Positions 11,762 to 22,700 of a stretch of DNA of 60,323 bases are shown here, piece by piece. A model generated the notes under the pieces. It was given only the letters and a program-made list of their open reading frames with translations. It searched no databases and was not told where the DNA came from. The DNA comes from Basidiobolus ranarum (Eukaryota > Basidiobolomycota > Basidiobolomycetes > Basidiobolales), in assembly GCA_040143965.1 (NCBI GenBank), contig JASJQH010006883.1, forward strand, positions 1 to 60,323, read 5' to 3'. The stretch's first letter is position 1; every line of letters begins with the position of its first letter. Both the position numbers and the translations under genes were made by a program.

Positions 11762-13459
11762 TAAACACTTGGAATTCCCGAGTAAGCGGGGTTCACTAAA
11801 AGCACTTCACATTCCCAACATCTCCACTCCCTCAAGTCATTACCATAGTATGTTACTTTGCCAATAGTTTTACGCATTTGTCAGGTTCGATTGCCATGTA
11901 GATATTCTTGTATATAGTTAATATAATCTATTAGTATTATAAACAATGGTCTTATTAGTTTCATCCTTGCTGCATACTGTACATAGAGTTAAATCTTGGA
12001 TTGAGAGATCAATTTTTGCCTAGAAACAGATTTTTATAAACGAATGATAGGATTGAAAGACGACTGAGTGAATATGTGAACTGAGCATTAGTAACGCGTC
12101 TAGGCTATGAATGTATCGCGAATGAGTTATCGTGGAATCATTGATATTGCTTATCTTAATGAACACCAATGCTAGATTTTCCAAGTAAAATCCGGTAAAA
12201 TGTGGTAAATACGACGTCAAGCTACCATTAAATTAAACAGCTTATTCATTACAGAGTGAGTCCAACTTGATTGAAGCATGAAAACTAACTCTCTTCATTA
12301 CTTAGGCGGTGTAACTAGTTTCGGGTTGCGCGATATATGGAATTTCAAGTAAGTCATGGAGTATTATCCCAGTTCAAAAGTGAATTCGTAGATATCAGTG
12401 AGCTTTTCAGAAAACTGGTCTGAGAACTAGTTGCAATACGAAATCAATATCACTATACCTTTTCAAGTTGATCGTTACATATGACTAGGGAACTTCACGT
12501 GTTGCCTTATCACGATATCCACTATCATCTGATAAACATGCGCATATGTAGAATAATGAACATAACTTTAGCCCCGATCTCCTCCGTATTGTGGGAGTCC
12601 GAAGTAATTATCACTTTTAGTACGGGGAGCGGTTGATCTACCCAGCACAAAAGCAATCAAAGTCACACCCGTAGTTTATAATATTCAGCTGATTGCCTTT
12701 GACCCGACTAGTATCTATTCCGATCGGACTAGATTAGTATTGGTTCAACTAGGCTATCTAGTATATCTTGAATTAGCCGTAGACATTTGCAGAACTGCTG
12801 ATCTTTTGTATCTCCATCCTCAATAGAAATCCCATAGAAGGTGCCAGCTATACATTATCCTAACTCTACGTAGTCACCAAGGGGCTGACAACATGCATGT
12901 AACCTTTGAATCCAATAGATACTACTTGCATTAATCTGATCAAGACAGCTAAGCGTGATCTATTTATAAAGATATTACCTCTCTCTTAAGCTCATTCAGA
13001 TGGGATTGCATTCAAATATTTTCTTAGTATGTTAAGGTTGACGTTGAGGGTATTACCAGGAAATTACAGAGAGTTTTGTGGAGCGGATTAACTCGACATG
13101 ATATAGAATTCATGGGAGCTTTCTTTTGGTGAAGAATGAATAATCTTTCCCCTGTAGTATTAGACATGTACGATGTGCTGTGGATATATGGGAACCAAGG
13201 TGAAGAATATGTTCAGGAAGGTCCCAAGAACATGTATACAAAGTTTATGAACTTCCAAGTTGGTCTCAATATTGAGCGTAAATTCATGAAGATACTGAAT
13301 AATAACAGAGTGAAATTTAGGTAGCTAACTATACGACTATATAGATGCTTAAGCTATATCATTTCCAACAAAGGATTGGTGGCCAGGATTATCTCCAAGT
13401 TAGATCCAAAAATGGGATTTTATCTAACTCAAGAAATACTTTGAAAATCAACAATGCTG
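11762..13459. other. Gene-poor region downstream of the PCL cyclin
   Basis: AT-rich, no supportable gene. It contains a short decayed repeat fragment at 13202-13262. The open frame 13136-13324 overlaps that fragment and has no family signature. Confidence 0.55.
13202..13262 (-). repeat. Decayed fragment of the A/B/C/D repeat family
   Basis: The plus strand reads GAAGAATATGTTCAGGAAGG then TCCCAAGAACATGTATACA, which aligns with the arm sequence at 14796-14850 (GTAGAATATGTTAAGAAAGG ...). About 60 bases are recognisable, with many substitutions, so it is older than the neighbouring copies. Confidence 0.6.
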
Positions 13460-13806
13460 CTAATGGCAATATAAAAGCGTGGATATTCATATAGCCTACT
13501 GATTGTTAAAGTATTTTGGGAGCCTGTTGGAAGTAGTTTGGAGAATTAGAGAAATTGGTGGCTTTCACTTATTGGGTTATTGAGTAGAAAGTTGAAATTT
13601 TTAGTTTTGTCAAGAGGTAAGCAAACAAACATGTAGAATGTGCTAAGAAAGGTCCCAGGTTCATGTGTACAAAGTTTGGGGCTTCTAGTACAAGTTATCA
13701 AAATCTATATATCTGAGAACTTCTAAGTAAATTTTAATTGAGAATAGTGGGTGATATCTTAGTGAAATATGGAGTAACTAAGCACTAAGCTATATACAGC
13801 TACATA
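13460..13806 (-). mobile_element. Repeat copy B (right arm, inverted relative to A)
   Basis: Inner edge TAATGGCAATATAAAAGCG, then AAAGTATTTTGGGAGCC, AGGTCCCAGG and AAAGTTTGGGGCTTC; outer part TAAGCACTAAGCTATATA. It matches copy A as an inverted repeat 5 kb away but lacks the outermost 25 bases, where a run of T begins. No target-site duplication is obvious. Confidence 0.7.
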
Positions 13807-14218
13807 TTTTTTTTTGTCACTAGATGTTTTATTAAATTGAAAAGGAATCATTATATTTGTAGAAGATTGTTGGATAATTGATTTTTATTCAACACCTTAG
13901 TTAACTTTAGTTATGACATATATATCAGAAACAGAAAGCAACATATCTAGCCCCTATATTCTAATTAGGAATATCTCTATATCTATATAACCAGTATGTT
14001 GTATTACCCTCACTTATCTATTATATCCTATTACACAAACTTCTGAACATCTCAAACAATTAATTAACTTCTCTGCTTTATAACTCACTATATTCTCTTA
14101 AGAGTAAAGCAACTAAAGCACTATCATAAGTTGCCTCTAATATACAAAGTCTACACCCAATATGTCAAGATCCTCCAAAAAAATGAAGTATTGATATATG
14201 CTTCTAAAGTACTGCAGT
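13807..14218. other. AT-rich spacer between repeats B and C
   Basis: Begins with a T run; no gene, RNA or clear repeat. Confidence 0.6.
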
Positions 14219-14991
14219 GTTGAAATTAGCATTGCCTAAACACCTGTATAGTCATATATAGCTCAGTACTCAGTTATCCTATATTTCACTAAGATATCAT
14301 CCATTATTCTCAATTGGAATTAACTTAGAATATTGACACCAACTTAGAAGTTCTCAGATATATAGATTTTTCAAACTTGTGCTAGAAGCCCCAAACTTTG
14401 CGCACATGTTTCTGGGACTTTTCTTAACACATTCTACGCATCAGTTTGCTTATATCTTAATAAAACTATAAATGTCAACTCTACTCAATAAATCAACAAG
14501 TGAAACCACCAATTTCTCTAATTCTCCAAACCACTTCCAACAGGCTCCCAGATACTTTAACATAAAGAACTTGGGGGTTTTGAGCAAGTTGGGAAGTTTT
14601 GTTTTTGAAATATTCAGTAGATGTACAACAAATATGTTAGACAAGATATACATATGCTGAAGTGCTTGTTAAAGTATCTGGGAGTCTGTTGGAAGTGGTT
14701 TGGGGAATTATAGAAATTGGGAGTTTCACTTATTGATTTATTGAGTTGAAAGCTGACATTTATAGTTTTGTAAAGATATAAGCAAACTGATGTGTAGAAT
14801 ATGTTAAGAAAGGTCCCAGGAACATGTGCGCAAAGTTTGGGGCTTCCAGCACAAGTTTGAAAAATCTATATATCTGAGAACTTCTAAGTAAATTCCTCAT
14901 GAGAATATGGGTAATATCTTAGTTCAATATAAGATAACTAAATACTAAGCTATATATGACTATATAGGTGTTTAGGCAATACTAATTTTAA
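14219..14991. mobile_element. 0.77-kb foldback element (two long inverted arms)
   Basis: Left arm 14219-14562 (GTTGAAATTAGCATTGCC ... GATACTTTAACA) and right arm about 14667-14991 (TTGTTAAAGTATCTGGG ... GGCAATACTAATTTTA) are inverted copies, separated by a 104-base loop. The arms span nearly the whole element and there is no transposase, so it has the form of a foldback-type non-autonomous DNA element or a large MITE. Arms differ by scattered substitutions and one small indel (left arm has extra bases near 14329), so it is not brand new. A transcript across it would fold into a hairpin over 300 bp long. Confidence 0.75.
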
Positions 14992-15217
14992 TAATAATAA
15001 AATGAATAAACACCAACATTCTGTTCTTTCAATGCCTCTCTTGAATGTAAGGAAAAAGCAGCTTTATTTTTTACAGAATCAAAAATTCAAGATAGATGAT
15101 CACCTTTCATGGGAATGTGTAAGTTCAAAATAATATCACAATCAAGAAAATTAGATTACTATAGATATACAAATATATAATCAATAATGAAGTCTGTTTA
15201 ATAGACTTGGATTTGAA

Positions 15218-18200
15218 TCACATTGGAGCTTCCCGTTTGATGCCTATTACGTTTAAGGCGGTAGGCAAAATCAGCTCCCACGACCCACCACACACACACG
15301 CCTTCCGAAACATAGCTTGCCAGGGAGTGAGGCTTTCATGAGGAACATTCTCATCAATTTCAGCAGCTGAGTAGTGAAGGCATCTATTATATAGAAATCA
15401 AATAGATGAGATCGTGTGAATAAGAAATGGATTGAATATCACATAAATATAACCTTTTGCATTGAGAAATATGATTTGCTCTGAGAAGTCTGCATTTTCG
15501 AACAACATCTATACACCCTTTAGCGTATTCGAAATGTTTCTTGGAATTCATCTTGAATTTGATGCTTTTATCGACCTCACGTAACTCCAGCCATTCCAAA
15601 TCATAAAAGAAAATGTTGGATTTTTCGAAATTCTCACCAAACCGTTCCTTGAATAGATCTTGAATCTGCTGAATCGAGTCTTTGAGCGGGGAAGGGACAA
15701 CAGATTCAGATATGGCTATACTATCGATTTCATGACGATTTATATCTAAACGTTGGAGATTGAGTAAGTAAAAGGAATGGATAACAACCCTCCACATGTT
15801 TATACCTGAAGATGCCTTTTTCTCAGCGACGATGGTCGAAACTTGGCCAAAATAATTCTGAAGATCACCGAGTTGAAATGGTCGTTTGGTAATGATGTCG
15901 TTGATGCTCTTTAGATATTCCCCATATGCCTCAGAGTTGTTCTGTTCAATGTGCAATTTGAGCCCAGAGATCAGAAAGAGAACTTTACGAATAGTAAACA
16001 CAATATTTGAACAATAATACAACGCCATGTGAGAGGGGTTCGCTGATGTCTCGGTACTGTCATCTATAGCATTGACCTCAAGTGTTAATAATCAAGTTAA
16101 TGAAAATTCACCCACTGTTTACTTACTGGTTGTTGAGACAGGTGGTCCACTTATATTGAAGAACGAATGAGTATTGCGTAATATAAATACACATGCATCC
16201 AAAACCCATGCAACAAGAGGCAATAGCGATTTGATCGTTTCCGGGTCAAATTCGTGAGCCTTGGACATCAAATCCTTAGTATTTTCTTCTAGATAGGTAT
16301 TAATCTCCTCCAGATCTTCACGACAACTAGCCATGAATGACTCAAGAATAAATTGAAACTGCAATGCTAGGTATATGTTGATGTATTGGATGGGCTTTCC
16401 GTTGGCATATTTAAACATGAGAAATTGAGTGGCGTAAATTCGTCTTATTAAAGCCAAATCAAGAGTGATCTCTTGTTTCTCAGAGGCGGTATACAAAACA
16501 ACATGGAGTTTTTGGAGAATTTTCTCTGGCAATTCTACAAATAACCAGAATGGCGTTAATTTAGGACATTTAAAATCAATTCGATGATTTAGTTACTCTT
16601 GTCATTAGTTTCTTTGGCTAATCGGAGGATCGCTTCAATCAAGTCGGTTGGATCGATATTATTTAATATGCACAGTGCCATTTGACGACTCAGGTGATCG
16701 GTGTAAAGCTCTACGTCTAAAAAAATAGCTGGTTTTAGACGCAATGAACACTACTCTGATAGATGATAGTTTGATGACAATACCAGGGTCACTAATGATA
16801 TCCAGTGGCAGTTTACGGAATTGTCTTTTCGAATCTAACACTAGAAGATAAACTTCATTTGGAGACGTGCAGCAGTCCAAGGGGAAAACTAGGGATAGTG
16901 TGCTTATTAGTATAGAGTAGTGAGTTAGATGGTACGTAGTATGGAGTTTACCAGCTTGATTGTCATTGTGGTCCAGTATTTTAGTATACCCGACGGAATT
17001 CAACGAAAAACTGTTCAATAAAGATCCTCTTAGGTTAATATACTTTCGTATTCAATAACTAATAGTAGGTTACTGACCTATCTCTAAGCTCTAAATTTCC
17101 ATTAGAAAGACCAAGACAAATCCGCTGATCGGACTTCAATAAGACAACGCATGTAACGACTGCGTCTTTGATTTCGGCATCGCATACGTATTCAAGTATC
17201 TACATGTGCATGTAAGCTCAGCAATAGTAGATATAGTGAACAAGTATAGTATATATCTACCCATTTTTTGATGTCAGGTGGGTTTTCTAATTCTGCAGAC
17301 ACAATACTTTGGAAGGCGGAATGTAATTTAACCACAGTCTCCTTTAATTCCCAGCAATAAAGCCTACTGACATATTTGGCATCTGATGTTCCTAGTGAAA
17401 GATGTTGATCAGTTAACTTACAGTCAAATAGTTGTGAGTATTTGGCATAATACCTTGATCTTTCCCAGTAATAATTAGAATCCTTGTATTTCTTTCACCG
17501 CCAGGAGGTAAAATCTTAAGGTGTAGTAACGAGCAGTGCGGATTTTCCAGGAAATAAGAATCCACTGCCTGGTCTGATAGATGAAGTTTCGCAACCGCCT
17601 GGCATTGAATTGCTAAAGCTAAATTTATAGTTAATATTTGAATATGCAATACTAATCGAGGTAATAACGATAACACCTGGATCTACGGCAAGGAATTGGA
17701 TTGTGACTTCGAATAGGGATAGCATTTTTGTTTGGGAATTTGCTTGGTAAACTGCCAACAGAAATTTTCCATCTAATGAAGAGTGAATAGATTAATAACA
17801 AGCTTAACTAATGGATGAAATCACTAGTTTACCGTTTGTAAGAACAATATCACAATGTGAGATACGGTTCCCGTCACCATCTTTTCCACCAAAATAAGGA
17901 AGGGAAGCTTCTAGCTTAGAAAATAACGTGCCTTCATGTTGAAAATGCACAACAATCTATAATCATTGAGAGAAAGCATAAGAAGGGGGAAGCAAGGGGG
18001 GAAGCAAAAAAACAATAAAACCAATACTTACTCGTCCAGAAGCCAGCACAACTAAGAAAGCTAAATGTCCGTATGGGTTCCGTGGTCCCTTGAAAGGGGT
18101 CCTAGAAAAGTGATATGCATCATCTTCACTTGTATCCATCTGCGTTTCGTCTTTCTCTGGCTCCATGGGAGGTTTGATTTGGTACTAAAATAGGTCCATT

Positions 18201-18942
18201 AAAAAATCTCTTTGTTGAGTGATTTGTGTTTTCAATAGATATAATAAGTGGCTAATACATTTCTGTCGGTTTGAAGCCATTCAAAACGAATTACGGGCTG
18301 TTCGAAATTAGTTTCGTATATACACTCCCATTCATTAATGTAAGTCTATAAAGAAATAACGTATACGTCAGTCAAAGAATTTATCTGTCATTCTCTAATC
18401 TAATGACCAACCTTGTTTTCCCACAAAACGATTTTCCCAGCTTCATCAATTGAAGCCAAACAAGCACCCCTTTGATTCCAAACAAAATCAATAACCTTGT
18501 GATTTTCATGATGACGATTTGCAATGTCGACCGGGATCGGGTTGCAAGGGAAATCTTTAACATCTACGTTGGGTGTATTCACGATGGTAGTTATCTGCGA
18601 ACTATTTGACGTGCACATAAAGAATTAATATAATAACACGAATATATTACGAACACATGAAGCCTAACGTTTTTAGTTCGTTTTCGTTTTTAATCGTTGG
18701 ATCGATGGTTTGGTTTGGAGGAGAGGTAGCGTGAGCAATTACATTTTGAGAGGACCAACTTGAGTGTCTACGAAATGAATGAGAAACTTAGTTATAGGCT
18801 TGAAGAAAAAGTCAAACTAAAACGCGTGAATTCCACAGGTACTTGAAACTAATACTCACCGACTTTTTCCTTGAAAACAAAGTGATGAGTAGATAAAGTC
18901 TAACTTATTCCAAGGTGTCAGTGGTGTATCTGTTTGTGTCAT
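15218..18942 (-). CDS. MED16: Mediator complex tail subunit 16
   Basis: Sixteen exons, 911 aa (usual MED16 length 850-970): 18942..18860, 18767..18651, 18601..18412, 18345..18259, 18184..18032, 17956..17833, 17772..17677, 17618..17454, 17391..17261, 17199..17078, 17010..16952, 16888..16784, 16716..16597, 16534..16127, 16063..15454, 15383..15218. Phase closes at every junction. The N-terminal half is WD40-like (VIDFVWNQRGACLASIDEAG, IVLWENK). The C-terminus carries the family's zinc-binding end: SQCKRC and, 40 residues on, FRKACVCGGSW; the last intron splits the CKRC knuckle. MED16 (yeast Sin4) belongs to the tail module, which receives activator signals for RNA polymerase II. The end of exon 2 is the least certain point: GTAATA was used, but GTTAGG 28 bases upstream gives the same phase. 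Divergent from the kinesin gene. Confidence 0.88.
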
Positions 18943-19778
18943 TTCTATTTATGAACGTTTGGAGGCGCCAACTGTTATTTGACCAACTCTATGCTAATTC
19001 TCGATAGTAAATTTTAGCGTGTGAGGTCAAAGGTACTAAAAATCTTGGTTGATAAAATAGGGTCCATTGGAGTAACCCTTAAAATTCAACACCTTGACTA
19101 TATTTGACATTTGCAAGAATACAAACTATCGAACTGAGCAATCCTCATGTGATGCGATTCTAAGCAGATGATTCTTGATTTATTTAGTTAAAGCGTGAAC
19201 ATCAGTCGCAGCTAATTCGGTAAAAAAGAAGGTATTTAAATCTGGAATTTACTGCACTAAGTCTATTTCTAGAATGCAGAAAGTTTGTATGATGGAATGC
19301 TATCTACAGTAAGATCGGTGATCGTTGAATTTACATGCCTCAAAAGTGGGTAGAGTGACGAGTAAGCAACAGATCATGTCCACAAGAAAGTGCCAATATT
19401 ATTGTAAAAAATTTTCGGATCATTGCTCATGTCAAAGTCAAGCATTAATCAAAATAAACAAAAATATTATCCACTACATGATGTAAGTGATTGGCTGATC
19501 ATGGAGGATATTTTGCATTGTTTTCATACAAAAAAACATCTAGAATATGATCAACGAGTTTCAATAAAGCTGTAATCACCGTCTGAGGTTATGCTCACCT
19601 ATTGTTTATCCTTTTCTTGTTTCTAACATAAATATCAAATTGTGGCCTTGCCTAGTTCCTTGAGAAAAATTGAGGTGTAACTAGAGTTCTTTAGACGGAC
19701 TATATTAAATATTTGCCATCGAAACATAAATCATCAGTATATTGATCTTTTCAACAGAATTAACACATTGCTGGAACA
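18943..19778. promoter_or_regulatory. Divergent promoter region, MED16 / kinesin
   Basis: 836 bases between two divergent start codons. AT-rich; no clear TATA box within 100 bases of either start and no recognised operator. Confidence 0.5.
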
Positions 19779-22700
19779 ATGGATCCCGATAAAATCAATG
19801 TGGCTATTAGGGCAAGACCCTTGAATCAAAGGGAGATAAACGGTGGACAACGTTCTGAGTGGGCGATCGAAGGCAACAGTATATGTCTCGCTTCACAAGA
19901 CAATCGTGCTCCAACATCAACATATTATTTTGGTATGTTTATTTCGTTTTCATGTCCTTCTTCACAGTAAGTTAAACTGTCCATTTTTTACGTTAGATAA
20001 AATTTTTTCTGAGGAAGCTGATACTTCAAAAATTTACGACGTTGTGGCGAAGAATATTATTCTATCAACCATGAACGGTGTTAATGGTAAATTCAAAATC
20101 CGTTGTTTCTTTTTCTATTCATTTTTCTGACTTTGATTTTCTCGTAGGAACCATTTTTGCATATGGACAAACATCCTCTGGTAAAACGGTAAGCACTTTG
20201 ATGGTTTGTGAACGTGTTTGTTGCTATATTTGACTAATTGCGTGAATATCATTAATATAGTTTACCATGCATGGATGTAAAGAAGAACCTGGTATTATTC
20301 CTATGGCTATCCAAGATATATTTCGGTATATATTGGAGACACCCGATCGAGAGTTCTTACTGCGTGTATCATACCTGGAAATTTACAATGAAGTAATCAA
20401 AGATTTGTTGAACCCCGAAAATCAAAATTTAAAAATTCACGAAGATCCCACACGTGGTGTCTTCGTAGGGAAACTCACAGAGGCCATTGTCCTTAGTCCT
20501 GAAGAAGTCATTCAACTCATGAAGAAAGGAGAAAGTAACAGACACGTCGGAGAAACAAACATGAATGAAAGAAGTAGTCGTTCGCATACTATATTCCGCA
20601 TGATTATTGAAAGTCGAGAGAGATCAAAGGAATCTAAACGCGATTCTCAAACCAATGTAGGAGGTGCTGTCAAAGTATCATCTTTGAATTTAGTCGATTT
20701 AGCTGGTTCAGAAAGAGTAGGACAAACAGGAGCGGAAGGAATTCGTTTGAGAGAAGGTGGTCATATTAACAAAAGTTTATTGGCCTTGGGGACTGTCATT
20801 GCCAAGTTGGCTGACCAAGATAGTGATCGTGGACATATTCCTTATCGTGATTCAAAATTGACCAGAATTCTGCAACCGTCACTTGGTGGTAATGCTCGTA
20901 CCGCTATAATCTGTGCTATCACTACTGCTAGTAGCTTTTACGAAGAAACCATTAGTACTCTCAAATTCGCTAGTAGAGCAAAAACCATCAGTAACAAGCC
21001 TGAAGTCAACGAGGTTCTCACTGATGAAGTTCTTTTGAAGAGATATCGAAAGCAAATTAACTCTCTAAAGAAACAACTGGATGAGGTCAAAAATCAAAAA
21101 GAAGATGACGAAACCAAAACCCAGACTCCTGACAAAAGGTTACGTACCATGTTGAAGGAGAAGGAAGAGGAGAAAACTCGATTACTTAGTCATTATGAGA
21201 ATCTCAAAAAAATGATCCTTACGTCAACGCATATGAACTCCTCAGCAAACATCAAGGCTGCTCAAAAGGTCAGAAGACGCACGTGGTTTCCCGGATTTAA
21301 CAATGATAGAGCTGAAATAGGTGATTTAGACACTGACACCAATGGCAATTTCGACGTCAAGCGAAAGGCTGAACGTGTTAGTATCGTGCATCAAGAAACG
21401 AGCACCGAAATTCTTGACAAAGTTACTCATGAAATGACTAAAATTAAGAAAGAAAAGGACAATTTCTCAGTTCGTGTAAATTCTCTTATGGATGATCGTC
21501 AGAAGATTGTTTCAGCTATCGAAGAACTTATCGAATCTGATGTTTCTGAACAACAACTCGAGGCTCTACCCCAAGAACTCAAGTCTCTTGGTGATTATCT
21601 AAACAACCTCAAATCATCTCTAGAATACAACAAGTGCATAATTCAAAAGAATGCTGAAATGTATTCTGAAACGGAGCGATTCTTACAAATGGAAACTAAA
21701 TCCATCCAAACTGCTTATCAGGAGAAAGTTGATGAGTACGAAAAGACTAAGCAAAGCTTACAAGCAATCATCGATGAGACTCAAAATCACATGCAAGATT
21801 ACGAAATGAAGCAAAAGAAAATCGTAGAAGAGCGAGATGCTGAAATCCAAACAGCCAGAAAATCACTTGCTGACCTTGAAATTAAGTACAACGATATCCT
21901 CGAGACAAAAGAAAAAGAGCTCTTGACAGCAGAAACAGAAATTCAAAATCTTACTGAAGCGAAGGCAGTTCTCGAGGAGCAGGTTGAGGAAATTAACGCT
22001 GAGGCTGATGAGCTTGTCTTACAATTCAACACTCAGTTAAAGGAAAAGCAAGAGGAGATTGAAAATGCTGTCCAAAAGTTAAACGAACTTCAGGATGAGT
22101 TTGAGCAGGAGCTACAGAATCACCAAACAGAAGTACAAGACTATCAAGCACAATTGGAGAGCATTGCAGAAGAACATGTTCAGATTGTTCAAAATAGTCA
22201 GGAAGAGCTAAACAAAATCAAGATTGAGCTTGAGCAACTTCAAGAAGTCAAAGCTAACTTAGAAACTTCGAAGGAAGAGGAGCTGTCCCTACTGAAGGAG
22301 GCAATGGCAAATCAGGAAGAAAAAGCTAAGGAAGAAATTCAGCAAATTACTGAATCACGCGACGCCGCCAAGGGTGATCTCGATATGGTGAAGTCACAGC
22401 TTGCTGAAATGGAAAGTGTTCATGAAGAGAAATCAAAGGAACTTGAAAGCACTATTCGCCGTCTTTCAGAAGAACATGATTCTGTAATCAGCCAAAAAGA
22501 ATCTCTTCAAAAGGAAATGTCTAAGGTGCAAAGTGAATATGAATCTTTATGTGCGGAGCATTCATCTTCTAAAGAGATGATCGAAAAATTGGAGCAGGAG
22601 TCGTCTGAAATGACAGCAGCCCATTCTTCCCTTCAAAAATCATACGAGGAAGTAGATGACCAACGTCAATCATTAGTGGATCGAAATACGGAACTTCTAT

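Noticed and set aside
11873-11900. B-box-like AGGTTCGATTGCC
   Set aside because: No A box upstream within 80 bases.
13136-13324. 62-codon open frame
   Set aside because: Overlaps a decayed repeat fragment; no recognisable protein.
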